From the NCBI GenBank assembly GCA_025738555.1, contig JAOVFP010000010.1, positions 1,426,001 through 1,490,000 of the forward strand: DNA of 64,000 nt, written 5' to 3'. The notes beneath the pieces were generated by a model. It saw only the letters and a program-made list of their open reading frames with translations. It did not search any database and had not been told where the DNA came from. Position 1 is the first letter of the stretch. Every line of letters starts with the position of its first letter. Of this stretch, positions 58,727 to 64,000 are shown piece after piece. Origin of the DNA: Cyathus striatus. Taxonomy: Eukaryota > Basidiomycota > Agaricomycetes > Agaricales > Nidulariaceae. The translations under genes were made by a program, and so were the position numbers.

Positions 58727-60913
58727 TCAGACGAAAAGCAAAGCCACAACAGCAGCTGCAGCGAGGACTAACGAAGGCTTCATACCCAACGCCGCACTAC
58801 TCCCACTCCCTCCACTCCCACTCGAACTCGAACTCTGACTATTACTCCCATTCCCACTCCCCTGGACATTATTACTCCTAACACTATCCGGCAACGCAGC
58901 AACAGCAGCCGTAGGCTGCTGCCCAATCGCCCCATTCCCTACAATAACATACGTACCATTACTCGGCACCCCTGTACCACCACAAACAAAAACGCCGGGC
59001 CGGGCTGGAACAGGTTCGCATTCGGCGGGGCTTGAGAGACATGTAACACGATGGATCCATCGTTATTGACGGTGTAGGTGTTGTTGAGTTGGAGGAGCCT
59101 CTGGCCCATGTTCATTGCGTGTGTTGTGAATCCGCCGCGGTGTAGGACGACTGTTGTGTTTCCCGCTGCGTCATTTGCTAAGCCTGTGTATGAGGAGGCG
59201 GGGAGTGTAATGTCGAATGGGGAGCCGCCGTATGAGATGGTTGAGGGGACACCGGAGGGTGAGGGCCGTGTGGAAGCGTTAAAGTAGGGGGGGTAGAAGA
59301 TCTCCGCTTGGTAAGTAGTCGGATACACCGTACTCGTATTCACATCCACATTCGGATTAGACCCCGCAATCAACACGGACGCATCAGGGAGTAATATGGC
59401 GGAAGAGTGGTACAAACGGGCAATATTGGACGTCGCAAAGCCCGCATTGGACCACCTGCTCCCTTTAGGTGCCGAAGGGTCGTAGATGGCAGGGGTACCT
59501 ACAGGACCCGAAGCTAGACTTTCGCCGAATGGCATTTCAGCGAAAGTGGCTGTTTGACCTGTTGCCTGTGCGTAGCCTGCTGTTCCGTTTAGACCTCCAT
59601 TGACGACGAGGAGTTTCCCATCAGGTAGAATGATGAACTGGCCCATTGTCCTTCCTTCGAGCATGTCATCGTCTTGGACGTACGCTGCAGCCGAACCGTC
59701 CGTTGGCTCGGGTGTGATTCGTTGACAATCGTTCGAGGCGGGGTATTCCCATGTATTGAAGAGTGGGCACGTATAGTTCCCGTATCCCTCTTCGGACATA
59801 GCGTTGCCTCCGCAAAAGAGGATCGTTTGGGTGTAGTTGGTGGATGGAGTGAGAGGGAGCATGGCTACGGCCCCTGAGGCGGGGTATACACGGGCTACGT
59901 TGTTCGGCATGGGTGGGAGGGGAGTTTCGATGTTGTTTTCGTAGTCCCATAGCACTGTATCTGAATTAGTACGGTGAAAAGAGGGAGAAGGGGGGAAGAC
60001 GTACTGGTTGAAACGTTCGCTTGAACGAACATCTTGCCAGAAGCCATCATGAATGTATGCGCGTACGAGTTGAGACCCGAGGTCTGAATGAGGAATTGCA
60101 CCGGTTGCGGTGTCCCGTCCCTCGGAGGATAAAACTCATAAGTGCACTCCGCCGCTCCACCCTCAAACTCTGGATCGGTATTGTCGGTGTTACGATTCAC
60201 ATATCCACCATTAACAAATCCACCCAGAATCACAACTTCCCCGGTGCCCGTTGCTTCAGCGGCGGAATACCACCGCTTCTTCTGCATAGCGAGGACAGAG
60301 GGGTCGTCGTACCATGTGCATTTTGTAGAGGACATGTCGTCGGTGGATGTGCAGGGGTTGAGAACGCGTATGGATTTTGCACCGTCGAAATCTTGGAATG
60401 TGCTGTCCCAGGCTCCGGAGCCGCCTCCTGGGTTGGTTTGGCTTCCGATGTTGCCGCCTGGACCGACTGCGCCGTTTCCGCCTAGGGTTATGTAGGATCC
60501 GTTGGGGAGGTGCATACCGGAGGAGCAGAATGTGTTGGTGCGTACGTCCATGAGTGTTGTTTGATGTGTGTTTATGTCCCTAAGATGGCATGATTGTGTT
60601 AGTTGGGAAGAGGGGGAGAGGGGAGGGAGAGAGAGTACCAGACTGAACCCCATGCGGGATGTCCATTGACAACGGCAGCGTTGTTTTCGGCTTTGTCGAG
60701 GATGTATACTTTTTCAGAGTTTCCTACGAACATCTACTTGCAAGGATCAGCGACGAACAAAAGAAGAGGGGGAAGAGGGGAGAAACGTACCATCATAGCG
60801 CTGACTTGTGTATTCCCTCCGTCCGCGAATGAGCCGGCCTGGGCGGCAAACGACGGTCGGACATGTGTAGAAAGCAAAAGAGTGGAGGCTGTTATTAGAT
60901 TCAAGAGAGACAT
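58727..60913 (-). pseudogene. Glyoxal oxidase paralogue with one-base frameshift
   Basis: Exons 60791-60913, 60639-60733, 60005-60579 and 58727-59954 match the intact gene at 38534 in length and phase (123, 95, 575 nt identical). Signal peptide MSLLNLITASTLLLSTHVRP. Cys91, Tyr177, the Tyr-His pair (ARLYHSS) and His (FTTHAMN) are all present. Near 58969-58972 a run of four C on the + strand (GGGG in the gene) leaves exon 4 one base short, so the frame closes at 58939 after VVVQGCRVMV. The last ~75 residues (GVPSNGTYVIVGN..., Ser/Gly linker and hydrophobic GPI-like tail) are in another frame. This is a recent inactivation, a truncated enzyme without anchor, or a homopolymer error in the assembly. 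Confidence 0.85.
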
Positions 60914-62379
60914 CTAGAGAAAGGGAAAGAGAAAAAGGCGGGACGGGAAGGGGAGAGGGTGGTGGAGAAGAGAGGAGGGGGAAAGGAGAATGATGTGGAT
61001 TTAGTTTGTGTGTTGCATAAGTAACGGAAGACATAATAGCTAGCGTGCCGAGTAGTGCCCGTGATCCAATCCCACCTGTCAGCCACGGTTGCTCCCGGCC
61101 ATTGCAATGCGGTCATTCTAATCCGTGTCTGAGATGATGCTTGTGTCCGTTTCTACCGTTCCATCACGCTCGTTGGCCATGTTTCCGTTGGGTGGAGTGA
61201 GGTGAGGAGCAAAGAGACATGAACTTTTCATCCGGGTTTTCGTGACGTCGTTATTGTTTGGCTGGGGTGCGAGTCGTAAATATTTGTAATCCCGCATGCA
61301 GTGTGCGGTGTCGGCTTGGTGTCGGCACCACGCCTTGGCATTTGATTTGATTCTTACCTCTTGTTCTTATTCCCTTTTCTTGACCAAATTGCAACCGCCT
61401 TCTACACTTCCACTCGATATGCATCTATATCGGAATCATTGTGATATCTATAGCTTATGAAAATATCAATTGTTGATTATTATTCAGCACTTCACCGATC
61501 CGGCCGTGCTCTGCGCCCGTGCCATGAGGATACCATGATGTTGCTTCTTACCCTTTACCCTTACATACTTCGTACTAGCGCCGATTCCAACCGGATTGAA
61601 TGTCCGGTCACATTTGACCGTAACATTGAGTAAGTAAGTACTTTGAATACGGACATAATTTCTTCTATTCTAGATGTCCTATGAAACAGAATACGTTAGT
61701 GTGTTCAAATTCTTCCAAATTGTGTCAGCTGAGTCATGACACATGCTCAACGCAGCCATCACACTCGAAAAGGAGAACATTAACCATGGGTCTTACCGTC
61801 TAAAGTTATACTTTGGTACATATCCATCATGATTCATGATTCTATAAATACGTTCATAGGCTATAATGCTATAAGCTGCTAAAAGTAGATCTAACCTTAT
61901 GCCTCCTGCCTCCTGTGCAATTTCCAGGATTAACTCTGATAACTGACGTCAACAAGCACTACAAGTACTCAAAATACTTACTGTAAACGCGTTTAATCCC
62001 CAAAGGTATTTTCGTCTGTGGCACGATGAAAGCATGAAGCTCGTGTGCTAAAAGTAACCTATACGCTGAAAAGCTACTACACGCGCTGCCTCCCATAGGT
62101 TATAAAGTAATTAAGTACTTACTACGAGGCATTGTAGCACCCAAACTTAAGCGTGAGTTGAATTTTCGATTTTTGCTTCGTTCCTTTGAGCTGAGCGAGG
62201 GTCGATGAATGCAGTCAAGGAGCCGAATCAGATGTGTGGTTGCGAGCCCAGTGGTAGACCGGGAAGAGCGTATACGGTTTAAAACACACGGCGATTGAGC
62301 ATGCTATCTGATTTATGTAAGTGGGAAAATGACTTTGGACCACTACTGGCATATCTGTTCATCGTTATCGCTGTCAGGT
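60914..62379. other. Intergenic, no gene seen
   Basis: Promoter side of the oxidase gene, then AT-rich DNA with short frames. Nothing recognised. Confidence 0.4.
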
Positions 62380-62757
62380 TTTCACTACGCAGCCAGATGT
62401 AGTGTAAGGCGTGTCCGACAGATTCCAATCTGGGTTCTGGGCCACTCACCGACACCATTGGCATGATCCCTGAAATGGGACCTACGTTATTGTCGATTGG
62501 CGACAAGCCAATATCTGCTGATGATGAACTGCCTGCTAGCGTTCGCGCAGACAATGTAAACGGTTCTGGAGAAAGTAACAATAGTGGTGCATATTCTAGT
62601 TCTGGCACAAAGAATGCCAGCGGCGCCATGAATTTGGTACATCGTTGCACTTTATGCAGCTTTCCTTATTGTATATTTATTCATGTAGATCATCGCCGTT
62701 GTTATCACATCTGAGGACTTTACATTACTGTAGTATATGCGTACTATACAATGTAGT
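62380..62757 (+). pseudogene. Orphan 3' end of a glyoxal oxidase
   Basis: Reads LPASVRADNVNGSGESNN and KNASGAMNLV, matching LPASVRADNVKGSGDSNN and KNANGAMDLV of the gene at 38534, and continues into its 3' flank ('tatttattcatgtagatcat', 'ggactttacattactgtag'). It resembles that gene rather than the nearer one at 58727. A 9-base gap and a change after the Met-Asn-Leu-Val break the end. It is on the opposite strand to the LysM gene that follows, tail-to-tail with it. Confidence 0.85.
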
Positions 62758-62938
62758 TTTTCAATTTTGATGTGGATAGCTGTTCTGAATGAAACATATG
62801 GGTTCTCAATGATCTTTTATATATTTAGTACTACTGTGTAATTGTGTTTGTTATTGCCGTCAGGTAGTCACTTATCTCTTCCATACAAATGTTACTTATG
62901 TTAATGAACAAGTTAACTAAAAAAAATATATTGACATA

Positions 62939-64000
62939 TTGTCCACTTCGCATACAAACGCTAGCAACTACAATTTACATCCTCCCACCTTCTGCGAACA
63001 AATCTTTCAAAAATGGCAACAATTTAGGTCGAAGGAGCGACACAAAGAACCTACAAAATAAGCATTCAGAACTAGCCTTCAACGCATTGAACAAAAAATC
63101 ACACACCTCGCCAGGATAAATGTTAGTGCAATCACTAGCAATGTTCGGGTTGTTGCTGAGCAAAGTGACAACACTAATCCCAGCAGCGCTAGCAATAGCA
63201 GGACAAGAATCTCCAGATTGAACAACGGAGACTTGGGTGCAGTCGTGTCCAGTAATCCCCAAGCAAAGAGGCTGTGAAAGAAGATGAATACCGCCGAATG
63301 ACTTTATATTGAAAAGGTTGCTTACCTCGCCCACGGAAAGGTTGGAACAGTCAGAGTTGATGGTACCAGCGTTTACAGTTGCCAACTGGTAACTATTAAC
63401 ATATATAATAAATTGAGCAAGTCTGAAGATTTATTAATATTAGAGCTTACGTGGAAACATTCTGAGCTGCAGAAATTCCATCGCAGAAATCCCCAAGCTG
63501 AACAGTGTATTGCCTATCGCAATTGGCTGGAATGGCAAGGGACTTGACAGTGACCACTAAAACGGAACATAGATGTTAGCGGCGACGTTGAGAGATGCGA
63601 TGCCTGAAGCGTACCGAGGACGGCACTCAGGACGAGAGCAGTGATTTGAGCAAAGCGGAACATGGTGAATACGAGGGGTAATAAAGGAGGTAGATAGATG
63701 AGAAGTATTGGTTGTCAGAAGAGATTTCTGGACAATGACATTGAAGGGAGAAACACTACTCTCTTTTATACCTCTCCTTCCTCTCCAACAAGCTATACTC
63801 GTCACTAAAATTCAAGGACTTCATGACTCGCGTGAGAGCACCTTCAAGAGTGCGTGGTTTCGCTCCCTCGTCGAGTCAAGGATATAGAGGTAACACAAAC
63901 AGAGGATCAAACGTAAAAGCGCACTTTGTGTCATGCCGAGTGCGCTCTCAGCCTCTTGCTGCCTAATTAAGGTATCATGGCGGGATCCGTATGGCGCAAG
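62939..64000. repeat. Duplicated block with LysM gene (copy of 13495-14562)
   Basis: Same content and orientation as 13495-14562, starting at 'gtccacttcgcatacaaacg'. It has no TA element at its left border, unlike the other copy. Confidence 0.85.
63024..63663 (-). CDS. Secreted two-LysM protein (137 aa, five exons)
   Basis: Exons 63615-63663, 63451-63556, 63326-63392, 63107-63271 and 63024-63050 join to 138 codons. Signal peptide MFRFAQITALVLSAVLVVTV, LysM1 CDRQYTVQLGDFCDGISAAQ, LysM2 CTQVSVVQSGDSCPAIASAA, tail VLCVAPST. It differs from the gene at 13580 by a few residues, for example Phe for Thr in LysM1 (GDFC versus GDTC) and VTLLSNN versus ATLLSNN. All splice sites are conserved. Role as for the other LysM genes: binding of chitin-type glycans outside the cell (family knowledge). 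The GDTC-to-GDFC change lies in the first LysM loop and may alter ligand binding (inference). Confidence 0.88.

Larger units (their letters stand above)
54577..58816. repeat. Tandem duplication, unit 2
   Basis: Second copy of 49684-54460, with an added MITE at 55262-55577 and joined at its right end to the nearly complete glyoxal oxidase gene. Confidence 0.85.

Noticed and set aside
60021..60485. 154-codon + frame
   Set aside because: Antisense to exon 3 of the glyoxal oxidase.
1..64000. tRNA, rRNA or CRISPR features
   Set aside because: Looked for T-loop (GGTTCGANTCC) with matching stems, rRNA landmarks and regularly spaced direct repeats; none found. 'gttcgaacc' near 9240 and 15165 lacks the other tRNA arms.

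Overview
The window is nuclear DNA of a filamentous basidiomycete, most likely an Agaricomycete. This rests on many short introns (about 48-75 nt) with GT..AG ends, glyoxal oxidase, S28 peptidase and LysM families, a chromodomain Ty3/gypsy retrotransposon, and an NB-ARC/TPR (fungal NLR) gene. All exon joins below were made by eye; those called firm keep the frame through every junction. The species cannot be named from sequence alone.

Layout. 1-5.4 kb is gene-poor repeat: CT-rich blocks, a 138 bp palindrome, a decayed GGGTA-ended element with three 157 bp repeats, and two copies of a TTGCG hairpin array. 6.5-7.1 kb holds a two-LysM secreted protein gene. 9.2-12.4 kb is a mosaic of a broken coiled-coil gene. 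A 712 bp TA-flanked inverted-repeat element (12.8-13.5 kb) sits beside a second LysM gene (13.6-14.2 kb). From 17.2 to 29.2 kb lies one NLR-type gene split by four insertions: two solo LTRs, a full Ty3/gypsy element and a 1.06 kb TA-target element. 30.4-32.8 kb is simple-sequence and CACATG-rich repeat. 33.2-34.0 kb carries a zinc-finger gene fragment.

From 37 kb on the DNA is gene-rich: a decayed coiled-coil gene (37.2-38.3 kb) tail-to-tail with an intact glyoxal oxidase (38.5-40.7 kb), a truncated NOP56 fragment (41.8-42.5 kb), an intact 14-exon S28 serine peptidase (42.7-45.2 kb), and a small unknown gene (48.4-49.1 kb). A 4-5 kb tandem duplication (49.7-58.8 kb) carries two intact six-exon coiled-coil paralogues. 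A second glyoxal oxidase with a one-base frameshift follows (58.7-60.9 kb), then an orphan glyoxal oxidase tail (62.5 kb) and a third LysM gene (63.0-63.7 kb) nearly identical to that at 13.6 kb.

Biology. The intact genes point to a secreted or cell-surface set: chitin-type LysM proteins, H2O2-producing copper-radical oxidase and an acid-type serine peptidase. The repeats carry a strong CpG-decay signature: all twelve internal stops of the retrotransposon are TGA where a CGA arginine codon is expected, and 11 of 13 differences between its LTRs fit CpG loss. The most notable structures are the four-times interrupted NLR, the CpG-decay record, and the twice-occurring convergent pair of an unnamed coiled-coil gene with glyoxal oxidase.
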